Assembly: GCA_037074765.1 (NCBI GenBank)
Contig: JBAMDO010000044.1
Location: forward strand, 1 to 64,000
Source: Mansonella perstans
Lineage: Eukaryota > Nematoda > Chromadorea > Rhabditida > Onchocercidae
Reading direction: 5' to 3'
Length of the DNA: 64,000 nucleotides
Shown here one piece after another: positions 8,677-22,099 of the stretch. The notes under the pieces were generated by a model, which saw only the letters and a program-made list of their open reading frames with translations, did no database searches and had not been told where the DNA came from. A program made the translations under genes and the position numbers. The stretch's first letter is position 1. Each line of letters opens with the position of its first letter.

Positions 8677-11600
8677 TTATGCCTCTTCTGCTGGTGCAAC
8701 ATAAGCAAGTGGAAAGTAGCCTATCTGAAACGGTTCCCTTTAAAAAATTTTAAAAGCAGTATTTATTTTTTCGTCAGATGGCATTACTTTATTATTAAAA
8801 TAAAACATACAGATCAGTTGATCTATTCTAGGAATGATAACCCTCCCACATAATGAGCTGAGTGGAAGCTTCTTCGAACTGGATATGCTATTGTTTTAAT
8901 TTAAGTATATAACTAATTTGTTTCAAATTCAGTTTATATAGCGAAATATTAGCTCAAACTTCAAGTACATCAATCACCAAAACGGCTTTATAATGCAATA
9001 CACCAAAACGGCTTTATAATGCAATACCAAATACCTATTTTACTTTCATATTTTGCCAGAAACTAAGTCAAATGATGACTTACTCGATTACCACTGCGGC
9101 CCTTCCACCAACCTCGATCTTCGCCAGTCCTACTGATCACGTAGACTTTTTGACCAACCACCAAGGTGAGAAAATTTGGCTCTGACGCTTCAAAATTATG
9201 TAAGGCAACATATGACTGTTTATCGGTACATGGATTCCGTAAAGTAGTATTTAAAGTCTCGAATGACTCTCGCAAATTATTTTCTCTATAATAATTGACC
9301 AATTCCTGAAATTCAGATGAAACTTTTATCAACTATTCACTACTAATTACCATCTACTACTATATTATTACCGGTATTAAACCGCCATATTTGCTACTGA
9401 CAAGATATCTGCCTACCAACGACTAGAAGAAATAACTTTAACAGTTCTAATAGTATCTATTGCTTCAGTCACAAAAAAACTTCTGAAAAATTGCTAATTT
9501 CTAACCACGACGCTTGAAAACGTTGTGCTTTCGTCCAGATAATAAAGTCCTTCTGGCGACTGTTCCACTTTTGTGTGTTTCACATCACCATTGAAACTAA
9601 ACTTCACTTTTAAAGAGAAATGAAATAGCAACTCATTAACTCTTAACCGTGTTTGCTTTCTACCACTAAATTTCATTTTTTTGGGAGCACGAAAGATTTG
9701 AAATAAAAATTTTTTAAAATTTCGAGTAGTTAAATGAAAACTTTTGCTTCAGTATTTTATCTCATGTGATTCTTATTAAAACCGTAAAACAACTCCAAAA
9801 AGTAGTCACCAAACAGACTAGAGAATAGAAACTCAACTATCACATCCATGAATCTATGACCACAAACCCATCTTTGAAGAATTCACTCCAAAATGAAATA
9901 AAATTGGAAATTAGCAGTACATATGCGCAACTCCTGATCTAGTTATTCTCCGACAACTTCATATTATTCTCATCCAACACACAAAAACATTACTGTCGAT
10001 AAAAAGGCCTAATATACAGAGAACTGTTTTAGTTAACAAAAGTCTTGCAAACGTTAATGAAAATAACAGTTTCCATAATAGCCTAGCTACAAATAAAAAA
10101 CTGTCATAATTCAAAAAACAGTACCTTATGCTGATCACATATTTTTGCTGTGTAGCACTAAATCGTACTAAGTAGGTACCATCTGGTGTGCCATGTAAGA
10201 GCTCCTCCGCATCCCATCGCTTCATTGATCCTCGATACCACTGCTGACCCACTACTTTCGTATTCACATAATCCTGGCTCTGCGATTTTCGAGGTAAAAA
10301 CCTCCAAAAATTAGATCATTTACAGTTATACTTTTATACGTCATTGCCTTTTGACAGAATGGAATGAAAAAGCTCACCTTTTGAAATAATCCAAACTTTC
10401 GCAAAAAATTACATGTTCAGATGGATAAAAAAGATATCTTACATATTTTCGACTGAAACAGAAGACTTGCACTCGCCGTTTGTAAGAGGGAGTTGTAATT
10501 TGGGTGAACTAATCCAAAAGTCACCATGTTCTATCGGTGACGACAGTGTAATGCTACTTAATGAAGTACCTGTCGATGAACCCATATGCAGTGATGACGT
10601 CGACATCTATAAATAACTAATATTTGGTCCTAATAATTACAAGTACGGTTTGATTATCTTACCACACCTCCATATTGTATAAACAAACTGATCCAGATAA
10701 GTGGATAGCTAAGAATTTTGAATTTAATTAATAAATTCGACATTAACTTACCCGAAATCGACGGACAAACTCCGGTTGAATAAGTCCGGCTCGATTAGGA
10801 AATGCAACAATTCTTCCCTGGAATAATTTTGTAGAAAGAAAAACAAATGATTTTCCACATCTCCACTGACAAGGATTTTTTTCAAAATTACATTTTTATT
10901 TCTATCACATTGATTTTCATAAAGGTACTTTTACAAAAATCAAGGTGGAAAAAATAAAAATGTGTAGTAAAATAAAGAATCTTCATATTTAACTCCTAGA
11001 TTAACATTCAGAATCCAGACATATGGCTATGCTACGATATGCCAAGAAAAATTTTCAGTTTTTCAAATGCTCAGCCGATTTTGTGAAACTGTCATTTATG
11101 CAAGATGATTCGGATTCATTAGAAAGAAGCATGCATGACGTCAAGAAATAAATTTCAATTTTCTAATGTTAGCTGTTCTTATGTTATGAAATGCTGGAAT
11201 TAAAATTCATCACTCAGACTCTTTATTCGCAAAATTCAGACTGCCTTCCTGTGTATTTTCCCTTTTATTAAATCTGTTAAACTTCCAGCAGCAAAGAAGA
11301 ACTAAGCGTGACAGCAAAGAAAGTATCCTGAAACCAGGAATAAGAGTAATTCTTTCATTTTTTGGCAGAGTTAAGAGATAAAAGAAGCTACACAGGGCCA
11401 AATCTTCTATAATTCTTACCATCAATGTGCCATCAACATTTCGTTGCGTGATTTCTATCAGATCATTCATTTCGAAAGACAGAAACAGTGGGTCGTTTGA
11501 ACGAAATGACTGTACTGCACGAACACATTCATTGGGCTGGACTAAATATTTAACATAGGAATTTACTCCAAATAAGTGAATATGATTACTAAACAGCGGA

Positions 11601-14600
11601 ATACAGTAAAGCAAAGTTCAGAACCGAACTATAAAATTTCAAATTCCAAAAGCAAATGTACTAACAAAAGGCAGTATGTTTCCGCCTATTTGGAATCTGA
11701 TTTCGTGTTAGTACAAGACCAACTCCTGGACATTTACTCATCGATAAGCACGCACGATGTAAATCTCGCTTACAATCTGCAGTTATAGTAAAAGCACCAG
11801 TTAGCAATAATTTTAGCGCTGAAAACCGGACAAGGAACAAAATGTATTGAATCAAATGTTAATCAAATTATCAGCTTATTTACCAACCAGAACAACGGTA
11901 TCCTTGATAAAAGAGACCAGCAAGAAGTTTTTCACAATGAAAACAAACGGTAGCTTTGTCGTAGCTATGATACTGTAAACAGTGACCAGATGCTTCCGAA
12001 TCTTTAGGACGTACATTGCCCCTATAAACAACCCGCGATAATTCTTATCGATGCGCTCTTAAACTTTAGGCTTAAAAATACAAACAAGTACACTTACTGT
12101 GCCGCTATAATGTTTTGTATCCAGCTATCTCTTTGAAGCAACGTCTTACAGCAAATATTGAGGACGTTGGTAACACTGTCATCCAATTCTTGCACTAAAG
12201 AGAAATAATAACCACCATTAGCTGTTAGTTTACGAGTTATTGTACCAATTTTGTTGTTATTATCCGTATCAATACCAATACGATAATCGTTTAGTATATG
12301 CGCACTTCGATATGAGTATTGATTTCCCTGAAACATTCATAAGACGAAGATAATAAAAAAGTAACTGTAATGTACTACGGCTTATTCACTAGTTTTCATC
12401 AAAATATTAAATAATAATTTCAAAACTAATATTTCAAATAAGAATAATAATATTTCGTTTCAATAATTTCGCTATCCAAATAACGTTTTTCGCTATTCAC
12501 TCTTTATTTTACAATATGTACAGGAACCTCCAAATTTTAGCTAGACTGGTGTAGCACTTATGCGATATATCTTTCCCATACTATCTTCTTATAATTATTC
12601 ATAGTTTAAGCATTAGAATCTGATTTAAAACTAAAAAACTTACTCTTAAACTCTTACATATAATCATCACTTTATCGAAAACAAATACGTAACGTGTTTT
12701 CAACCGATTGCCATCCTTACTTTGATCAGCAACTTTGATTTCACCATCTTTAACCAACCGACCATAGTTAATTAAATGCATACCTGAGGGCTGAAATCAA
12801 TTCGTAATTAAATAATTAAGTGGTAAAAATGATACCCGCTGCTTTTCAAACTTTTTCATGTAAGAAACAGTTATGCGATTTTCTGCTTTGTATATTGTCA
12901 TTTACGTAATTCAAAAAAGAAGTTAAAGATCCAGCACAGAGAAAATCATTTACTAATCGGAATAAATTATAAGTTACCAGCTCCAAATCTGTTATACTGG
13001 TTTCAATATCCATAACTAGCTGTTGCATTTCATAATCACGTTTCATTTCATTGACATAGGAATTGATATCCTGCATTGCTTCTTTGGCTTCTTCCAAAGA
13101 TAACCGGTCTGGTGAGTCCACTGAGGTAAGCTTTATCATCTCCTACAGCAATCAAGAATATTTTTATGTTATAAAGCTATGATTATTGATTCCGTAGCCA
13201 CGAACTATCCGCTTAAATATTTCAAATGAATGAAAAAAGCTACCGATAATAAAACATGGTACTTTAAAACCCTTTGCATGGGTATACTGAGAAGGTCCTG
13301 CAAATGGAACTGGTTACGGTTAGCAGCTATACCACAATCCTGAAACAGAAGGGGTGAAAACTGTTGTTAATCTTTCACTTTCCTCTCACTTTGTTAATCT
13401 GATTTAAGCTGGCTTAAGATTCTCAAAGAACTGATGTGATTACAAGGAACAAGAAAATATATACAATAATCTTTTGTCGTACGACTGGATCTGTCTTTTC
13501 CAAATAACAAACATGTGAACGTGAATTTGGTAATTTCGAACAGTACTCTCCATAAGCCACAAATTTCTCTTTCCACCTGAAATTCTATCGTATAGTTTAA
13601 AAAAGTTTTTAAAAACAGTTTCAGGAAAAACTGCAGTTTATGTAAAAAAAATGTATTAATTACGTTATGAAAACGTCCCCAATTGTCACCGGTTTTTCAT
13701 CATTCGTGGGTTCCTCCAACCCTACCGTATAAAAAACAGCTTGCCGCAAATGATCACGAAATGAGCGATGAATACATGCCAATTCCTACAAAAACCATCT
13801 AAAAATTCTTAAAGGAAGGAAAAAAAAACTTTGATTTCCATTGCTATAATATTAAGTATAGAATTGAGTTTGCAATGGATCTAAGCAATTAACAAACCAA
13901 AATATTCATAAAGATCATTTTATGATCATCCTTCGATAGCACTCCCTCCAGGGGTGTATAGAAATTATTTATGATCATATCAAGCGCTTTTTCAACATAG
14001 TTTGATTCAGTATCATACAATTCCTTGATGCAGTGCTCACGACGAGAATCTGGTTTGAAATTTATCCACTTCTAAAAAATAAACAGCATTCACTATCACC
14101 CAGTCAAATTTGCTGCAGATTGCTAAATGCTGCAAGTCTTATTTCAAATTTAAAGCCCACGCTGAAGAAAACCAAAAAGTAGTCTTTTTAAATTCATAAA
14201 AAGCAGCAAAAATGCTAATAAAAAAATGACTTTAAACAATTAAACCTATGAGATGAAAAACACGTGTCTATTAATTAAATGGAACATACTTAATAAACTT
14301 ATTCCATACCTTCATTCATATTAGCCGCATTTATCTCAATATAATTCACTAGACTATACAAGTGCACCACTTTTTTTAATAATTGAAAAAAACCTTTTTC
14401 ATTAGAATTAACTAATCATACATTCTTGCGTGCTACCAACAAATTTAAGTAACGGAAATCCTGAAATCGCTGACAGATTTAGTTTGAAATAAGAACACAT
14501 TACCAGTCATTCTTGAAGAAATATAACAGCATTTGGCCACGAAACTTCTTACTTAAAGAATTATATACGAAATAGTAACAGAAACTAACATCATATTCGA

Positions 14601-15777
14601 TAGCTTTTAGTTCCCGTTGACTGTTGGATCGTTGACATACAATAGAATCGTAAATTCGGCCACTGGTTTTCTCCTCTTCGGCGATACCGACATCATAAGC
14701 ATTTTCAAGCACAGGTTCATTTATTTCTGCTCCTTGGCGAAGATTTTTATAAATAACTTTGTCATTATAATATTCCACGGAATTTAATGAAGATATACGT
14801 GACGGGAACCCCCTGAAACGCATGCAATGAACGTTTACCGAACGGCAAAAGAACTCTATTCAACCCAGTCTGCTATAACTCTCATGCTTATACTCATATA
14901 TTCTGAGAAAAATGTTACAAATAAATGCAATCATTTTACGGCATAAAACATATGCTGTGGATGTCCGACAAAATCAAAGATAAATAGTAAATTATGAATT
15001 TTTGACTTTACACAAAAACGAGCAGATAAAAAACGTTATCAAAGTATGCACTGCACGATAAATTTTGCTCACTTTCCGCAATTTTAAGAAACAAAAAAGT
15101 GAACCTGGCACAGCTAAGCTTTGCTACAGGAGACATAGACAGTTTGGAAAGCGTTCGGAGCACTTTGCCGAAATCATCGAGGCGATAGAGATCCCAAGGA
15201 TCGAATAAGTCTTCCGGCTTCATTTCAAATGTATTTTTACATGCTTTCAGAAATTCGCATATATTTTTGCAGCAAAGAAACTGAATAACATAGAATTGTG
15301 ATGTATTGAAAATGCGTTTGAAATAAGGATCATTTCATGGACAAAAATGGTACTCCAAAAATTGTCAAAATTGATTTTGTTTTTAGAAATGATTAAATTT
15401 GATTTCGCACAATCTTATTAAGAAAATCTCCCGATTTAAGGTTTCAAGGAGGTAAGCCCAGATCGGAACGTACACAATCTATTGTGATATGAAAAAAATA
15501 AAAGGATTATAATGATATAATATGGCTATACTGCAATATATTTGAGCATTTAAACATATACCTGAGCCATTTGTGGTCGTTGCTGTAAATCTTTGATGTC
15601 AATACAGTTCTCGCATAATCGATTACAAAGTAAACAAAGCAATACACCATCCCGTAGGATAGTTGCGAATTCACCGATTTCAGCATCTGCTTCCGCTACC
15701 CGATGTTTTGCATCAAGAATCCCGCATTCAATCATCCACCGTACACAATCTCGCCATAACTCTGTGATTTCTGCCAT
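8677..15777 (-). CDS. vav-1: Vav-family Rho/Rac guanine-nucleotide exchange factor
   Basis: Rho-family GEF acting downstream of tyrosine kinases. Nineteen minus-strand exons join in phase to 905 residues (human VAV1 about 845): 15777-15562, 15280-15105, 14812-14590, 14071-13898, 13785-13664, 13576-13465, 13339-13244, 13142-12978, 12790-12644, 12327-12098, 12021-11888, 11776-11720, 11541-11420, 10817-10752, 10606-10443, 10277-10125, 9596-9506, 9305-9084, 8724-8677. Domains in order: CH (1-125; RPQMAQFLC motif), acidic region with Tyr motifs NAYDVG and GRIYDSIV (about 150-205), DH (206-430; PMQRVLKYHVLL), PH (440-553), C1 zinc finger (560-612; CFHC and CSDC ligand pairs), SH3 (620-680), Ser/Thr-rich linker (681-734), SH2 (745-835; GTYLVRFS), SH3 (840-905; GWWKGR). 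An acceptor lies 3 bases before the ATG. The acceptors at 10277 and 9596 were chosen for phase and are the least certain. Confidence 0.94.
8975..9026. repeat. Perfect 26-bp tandem duplication in a vav intron
   Basis: Two identical adjacent copies (8975-9000 and 9001-9026) in the last vav intron. Probably a recent slippage or duplication event. Confidence 0.95.
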
Positions 15778-15780
15778 TTC

Positions 15781-15783
15781 CTG
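15781..15783 (-). promoter_or_regulatory. Probable spliced-leader acceptor of vav-1
   Basis: On the minus strand the sequence TTTTTAACAG ends 3 bases before the vav ATG. This is the expected context for a trans-splice site, or for a cis acceptor after a 5' UTR exon. Confidence 0.5.
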
Positions 15784-18700
15784 TTAAAAATATTGGTTAA
15801 TCAAAACTTTATAAGAATTTGTTCCTTCTCTCCTCTATCCAAAATTTTCAGAGCAACAAATATCAATTATATATCTATCGCATCTATCACAACCTAACGA
15901 ATATAACACATCAAATCATATAACACAAATAATTCAACAAAAAATGATAAATATCAATTATCAAAAGCAGGCTTATCGAAACAAATGTCCAGTGAAACAC
16001 TAATATGAATAAACACAAAAATTCAAAGGGAAAAGAGAGAGAGACTTGGAAAAATTAAGTAAATAATAAATGATTACTTCCTGCATAGTAAAAATGTGTC
16101 AGTTTATAGTTCCATCACGTAAACAGTATAAGTTTTAATTCAAAGTAATGTTTAAACAGCTAAATATCTCACATAACTCTTACCACAACTTGCCGATAAA
16201 TACGAATTAAATACATGATTGCGAGATTTTAATTCTCTTCAACGTCGATAACTTGTAAAACCCTGCCATTTAATAAAGCAAGCAATAATATTTAGGAAGT
16301 GATAATATATCATTTATAAGCCATCCTAATTTTTGGTAATATCTAACGTATTTTTAAAATCATAACTACTGCAAAATGAAACAGGTTACTGTGATACGCC
16401 AGCCGATAAATGTTATTGATTAGTGTAAATAATCCATAACGTAGGACAGCTCTCTCAATATAATAAACTTACAATGGACGAGGATAAATGCAAACATATG
16501 ATTCACGTGAATGACAAATATGAGATTCACGTGAACAACAAATGTAAACGACGTAATGTCAACGACATAGTGTCTTGATAATACAGTAAGCAAGAAGTCG
16601 TTACGAAATCATCATCGGCATTATTATGTTTCTGCTATCAGTTTCCTTCAGTCAAAACTCTCAAAGAAATCATAGTTTACAATGGTTGGAGAATGATTCT
16701 CCGAATTTATATCTGGGAATTCCCAGGCAGTTCCCGAGTTCGCAATTATTGTTATCTAATGCATAAATTGTCCTATTTTCTATCCCCATTTTTATCAATT
16801 CCTGAGGATTTCCTGTTCTTTTTGCCACAAAAAAAGGAACTTACTTTTGAAATGAAGTTGAATCATTTAGCTAATCGACAAACTATCAATTAAATCTTGA
16901 AAAATTTCTAAACAAGAATAAAAGTTTAGCCTTCTATATTGGAAGTTTGGGAGATACCAAAATATAGCTGTCCGGCAAAGTTACCAAACCAGTTTTGTTG
17001 ATTTCTTACACTTTTTTTCTTTTAACGCTCTAAATTTTTTATCATTTCTTCTCACATCTAGGAAACTTGGAAATTTTCAAGACTAGGCATTTCTAATGAT
17101 ATTTGGACAAAGGGTTCATTGTCTGACTTGGGATTTTTTTGGAACGTTGTGTTTTCCCACTTCTTCAGCTGCCTTATTCAGAGTGAAGTGTATAGTTAAG
17201 GGCAGTTTAGTTGGACAACTTTCTGGAAATTTTTGACCATTTCTTTAATTCCTAAATGTTGCAAATGTCTTGCCTACTCCCCCTACTCTAAAAGCTTTGT
17301 TACTTCACCATTTCATACAATAATCGAAATTAACTGATCTTCCAGACGAACCAGAGCAATTTCAGGTAAATGGGTCATTTCTCAAGCTTTTGTATCACAA
17401 TATCTTTTAAATTCGTTTAGTGCAAACAAATGGGTTATCTTCAATTCTTACGCTAACGAATTTCTGTCGACAAAAATTTTCGCAGCAACAAGAAAGCAGC
17501 AAGACACATTAATCTGATCATTTTGATGACAGTTATAGAAAAATTTGTAAAAGAGGATGAACATTAATTGTCTCCTTTTTAGCTTTTTTTAATTTTCTAA
17601 TCCTCAAAAAAAAAAAAAAAAAAAAAATTGCAACGAACGTAATACCGGTAATAGTTAATAATATGGTCCAGGTAAAATTATTGTTCAGATACAGTTATTA
17701 GAGGAAATGTGATAGGATTTTTCTTTAAAATTAAAAAAAAAAAAAAAAAAAAAATGTTCTGTTCATTTCTATACATTTTCAATTTTAATCCATAACATCT
17801 CTTATTATTTCCTTTTACAAATACATTTGAACTTTTCAATCATGTACCACATGATGGTATTAGCTGGAAACAATTGTGTAGACAATACTCTATCTACAAG
17901 TATGATGATATGTTCTATCATTATTTTCAATAATAACACTACTAATACTCTATCATTATGACTGTATTAGCAGTGCCCTTTCAGTAATCATCACTATATA
18001 ATCTAGAAGTAATTGATGTTTCAAAAAAAGTAAAAAGATAAGCGCGATGAATGAAAATTTTCTTCAGAAGAAGGTTGACATAGCACAGTTCGGTGATAAT
18101 TCAACGATGGATAATGAATAGATTTCAAAATAAAGCTTGTCATGATCATTCCGGAACTGAATTGATTTCAATTCACTTCTAGACAAAAAAAAAAAAAAAA
18201 GAAAAAATACAAACAAAAGCAAAAAATATTGGCTATATTAATCTTGATCATTGGCTTGACAATAATCATTTTTATAAATTAATTAGAAGAAAGAAAAGTG
18301 CTGCTTGCTAAATGCTATCAAGAATCTACATTGGTTTGTATCTTTTATATTTTATGCTGAAATTTTGTAAATAAGCCTTGTTAATTTCTTTTAGGCTTTA
18401 AAAATGAGAGCTGACGAATATTGCTTGCCAAAAAGTTATCAAAAAGATTGACTTCTAGAGTCTAAACATTAAAAATATTTGCAAAATCTCAAAATGTCCA
18501 ATGCTTATTGATTACATAACAATTTAATCTAAAATTTGCTTAACTGTTCCTCGTTATATATTTTGTCATTTTTATTTTATATAAAAGATATGACAAATGA
18601 ATTGAAATATACCGGTAAAGGATTCAAACATTTTCTGTTTGCTTCCAGTCTGAAGTGATTTCCCGGAAATGTATAGGTGTAGTAGTATTTAGGTAATTTT

Positions 18701-21700
18701 TAAATAAACAAGCATATGTAAAAAGTTTGGAGATCATTGATATATACAAATATATTTATATCTGTAAATATTTGCATATTTTGAAAAGTTTTAAAGATGT
18801 AAAATGGTGAGATTTTCATGAAGAAATTATGCAAGTCATTGTCCTCGAAACTCACATGTATTTTGCAGTGAGAATCCATTTTATTGAAGGACAAAAAATG
18901 AAAAGGAAAAAAAAAACTATTTGAAAGTTTATTGTTATTCATCTTGATGTTGTTGTAAAGGTTGTTGTAGAGGAACAATTTATGTCAATCGATAAGCAAA
19001 ATTGTAAAAATGAAATGAGTGCATAAAAAGATGAATAACACATTCCTGAAGTGTATCGCACTCTAATCTCTCGATTGACCATTTTCAAGATTAAACTTGA
19101 TAAAGAGTCATTTCCGGTTCAATGCAAATTTTCCATTATGCACTCAGCTAACATTTATATGTCAACAAAGATCAGGTTTTTTTCTCTTGTGATCTGATTT
19201 ACCAATAACTCTCAATTTCTCATTGTCTAAATCATACACTGTTTGTTAAGCCAAACATAATTCCAAATGTAATTTTGCTATCAGCAAATTTGCGAATGTT
19301 TATATTTGGATCTGCTAGGGATCAGAAAAAATCCTACCGAGAAATGTTGAAAGCAAGAAAATTTTTTTTTCATTTTTTTTCATATTCACAAAACCAATTC
19401 TAACCAAATTGAATTTTTCAAACAAAATTTCCCGTTTTGCTTTGAATTAATGGTGTTAGTGTCAAATTGAACATCAATTATTATAATATATGAAATGGAT
19501 GAATACATCCAATGATTCCAATGATAATAATGGAAGGAATGTAATTAGTTGAATGTTAATTGAATATGCGGAGCTTCGCAAATTTCACAACTTTTCTTCT
19601 TTTTTTTGTGTTTACGATTTAAATATGGAAAACTTCCATTTTTTCTCTTTTTTTTAAAATTTAATTACATTGCAATTTCAAAATATAGGAAATGAAAAAA
19701 TATATGAGAGAAATCAGCGAAAGATAGCATGTATGTGATAATATGGAACCATCATTGTTGTTTAGAAAGAAGTAACACATCCGGAGATTTTTAAGGGTAA
19801 TTAATTAATGTGTAATGGAAATAAATTAAAAAGAAAAAAGTAAAATAAACTTGAAATATAGAATGATGTATGAAATTTAATTAAAATAATTCACAAATGC
19901 AATAAGGCAAATTTGACACGTTCTATAATGAATTAAAGTGATTTAAAAGTCAATATCATTACCTTCTTTAAAAATGCTCATTTCATATTGTATATGCAAA
20001 TTGTAAAAAATTGAATCATTTTAGAATCCATACTTTACTGCGTACAATGAATAAATTTATTTAGGCTAATATTTTTTCCCATGCAATAAATGTAATGCTG
20101 CTGCAATAAGAAAATTAAAATATACATTAGCAGCAAATAGCTCTGATGTCAATAAATTTCTAAATTATATATATAATAGAGAGAGAAAGAAAAAACTGTT
20201 TAGACAGAAAAACATTTTACAAAAAAAAATCTACACATTTAGCATAATATTTTAAGCTAATAATTGAAAAAATTGTAAAGATAAGATAAAAATACAACTA
20301 ATCGAGCAAACTGTTTCATTGGATGAAACTAAATGAAAAGAGTCAGTTCATTTGTGAAGTAATTATTAAAACTAGAAAAACTGAATTTATGCAAAATAAT
20401 TTGATAGCAGTATGCTTGGACTGCAATTGCATGCAATGTTTACAAGTAGGAATAAGGAAAAAAAAAAATTAACTGCAACATAATTAGCAATTTCATATTT
20501 CAGTTAAATAAATATTTTAGTTGGTGAACATTTGTTGACAATCTTTTTTTTTCATTCCTTGTCAATAAAACTCAAATTTGAATTGCTATTTTTGAGCCAC
20601 TATGAAAATATTAATGAAAAAGTATGGAAGTTTGATCATCATAAAGTTTATCCATGATTATTTCTAGACTAGCAATAGCAATTTTCAGACTGAAGATATT
20701 TCCTACAGCAAAAAGAAGTATCCATTGAAAAGGACATCTGGCATTGTATTAATACAGCAAATCAAATGAGATAAATTTATGTTTAATATTTGCTTAAATT
20801 TTCATAGAAATTCTTTTTCATTTCAGATGAAATACAACCTTTTCTGGAATATATTTACAGGATTGACGAGAGAGAGAGAGAGAGAGAGAAGAAAAGGGAA
20901 ATAGAGAGGAAGAGACAGAGCTCACAATAGCAAAAAAGAAAAAATTCATTTAAAATCTGCCTAATGTTTAAACATAAAAATTAAATAAAAGTGGTAGTTT
21001 AAGAATGTGGTAGAAATTGCAATTAATTTCATTACAATAAGATAAATGAGCATGAGAGAAAGAGACAGCAGGAAAAAGAAGGAGAGAAAGAAAGAGATGG
21101 GAGGTAATACTGTGTTCAAATAAGTGAAAACTTTTCAACTTGATTGAATTATAAATAGTTCATTTGTGATAAAAAGTTAATTTTGTTTCAATGTACTAAG
21201 CTTTGAAAAATTCCTCTCTAAATTTTAGGACTTTAGTATTTCTATATGCTGAAACAAATTAAGAATGTTGCTAATTAGCTGATGATAATGCTGAGAAATA
21301 AAAATGATTGATGTTCATTGCAATGGTCATTTCACAAATAAATGTTTCATTTGCTGAAAATAAAATTGAATTTACCAAATGCAAGAATTGCTTACAATCA
21401 ATAACTTTAAGTACATGTTAAAGCAAATTATTCTTATAAGAATAAACAAACAAAAATTTTCTCATCAATTCATTAAAATTTTATGAAATAAATTTTGAAT
21501 TTAATACAACTTTCTAATTCATAGTATGATGAAAAACAAAGAAGAAGACGGGCAAACTTTTCTGTTTTCGCATTTCTGTTTTTTACAATTTTTTTAGTGC
21601 TAAAAAAACTTTTCTGTTTTTTTCTTATCGATTTTAGAAATAAAAGAGAAAGATGCTGATTGTACGAGAATTTAAAAATAAAACAGTGATAAGAGTTATG

Positions 21701-22065
21701 CAGTGAAATTATCAACAATAGGCAGACAAAAATATAATGTAGTATATCGTCAGGTAAGCCTTTCAATTTAACTAGTAAGCCAATATTTAATTTGGCAAAT
21801 GATTACTTACATTTTATCAGTGTAATAAATCGTATTGTTGGGAAATTGCTTATCTTTCAGTTAATGAGATTAGCATTCTAATGAATTATTCTTAGTAAAA
21901 AAAAAAAGAATAGTTTAACAACTAATTTACATCATAAGCTACTTTGTACATTGCATATGTAAATATGAACCATACTTTATAATATCACCAATATAAATAA
22001 GCAACGTATTTCAAAATTTATGCAAGATTTTTTTCATTTAACTGGTAGCGAAATAATCATTGTTA
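15784..22065. other. Long intergenic region, no gene seen
   Basis: About 6.3 kb between the vav start and the syntaxin stop. It has strong AT bias, many poly-A and poly-T runs (for example near 17608, 17738 and 18185), and a GA microsatellite near 20868. Short open frames show no family features and no convincing splice pairing. It probably includes the vav promoter and the syntaxin 3' UTR. Confidence 0.6.
20868..20889. repeat. GA dinucleotide microsatellite
   Basis: About ten GA/AG units followed by purine-rich sequence; non-coding. Confidence 0.9.
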
Positions 22066-22099
22066 TCATTTATTAAAGGAATAAATGATAACAATGATT
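22055..22099. repeat. Perfect 20-bp hairpin across the syntaxin stop codon
   Basis: Arms 22055-22074 and 22080-22099 are exact reverse complements with a 5-base loop (AAAGG). On the minus strand the hairpin begins within the last transmembrane codons, spans the stop at 22066-22068 and ends in the 3' UTR. In RNA it would form a strong AU-rich stem. Confidence 0.95.

Noticed and set aside
16693..16893. 66-codon open frame in the long intergenic region
   Set aside because: Isolated, AT-driven, with no recognisable motif.
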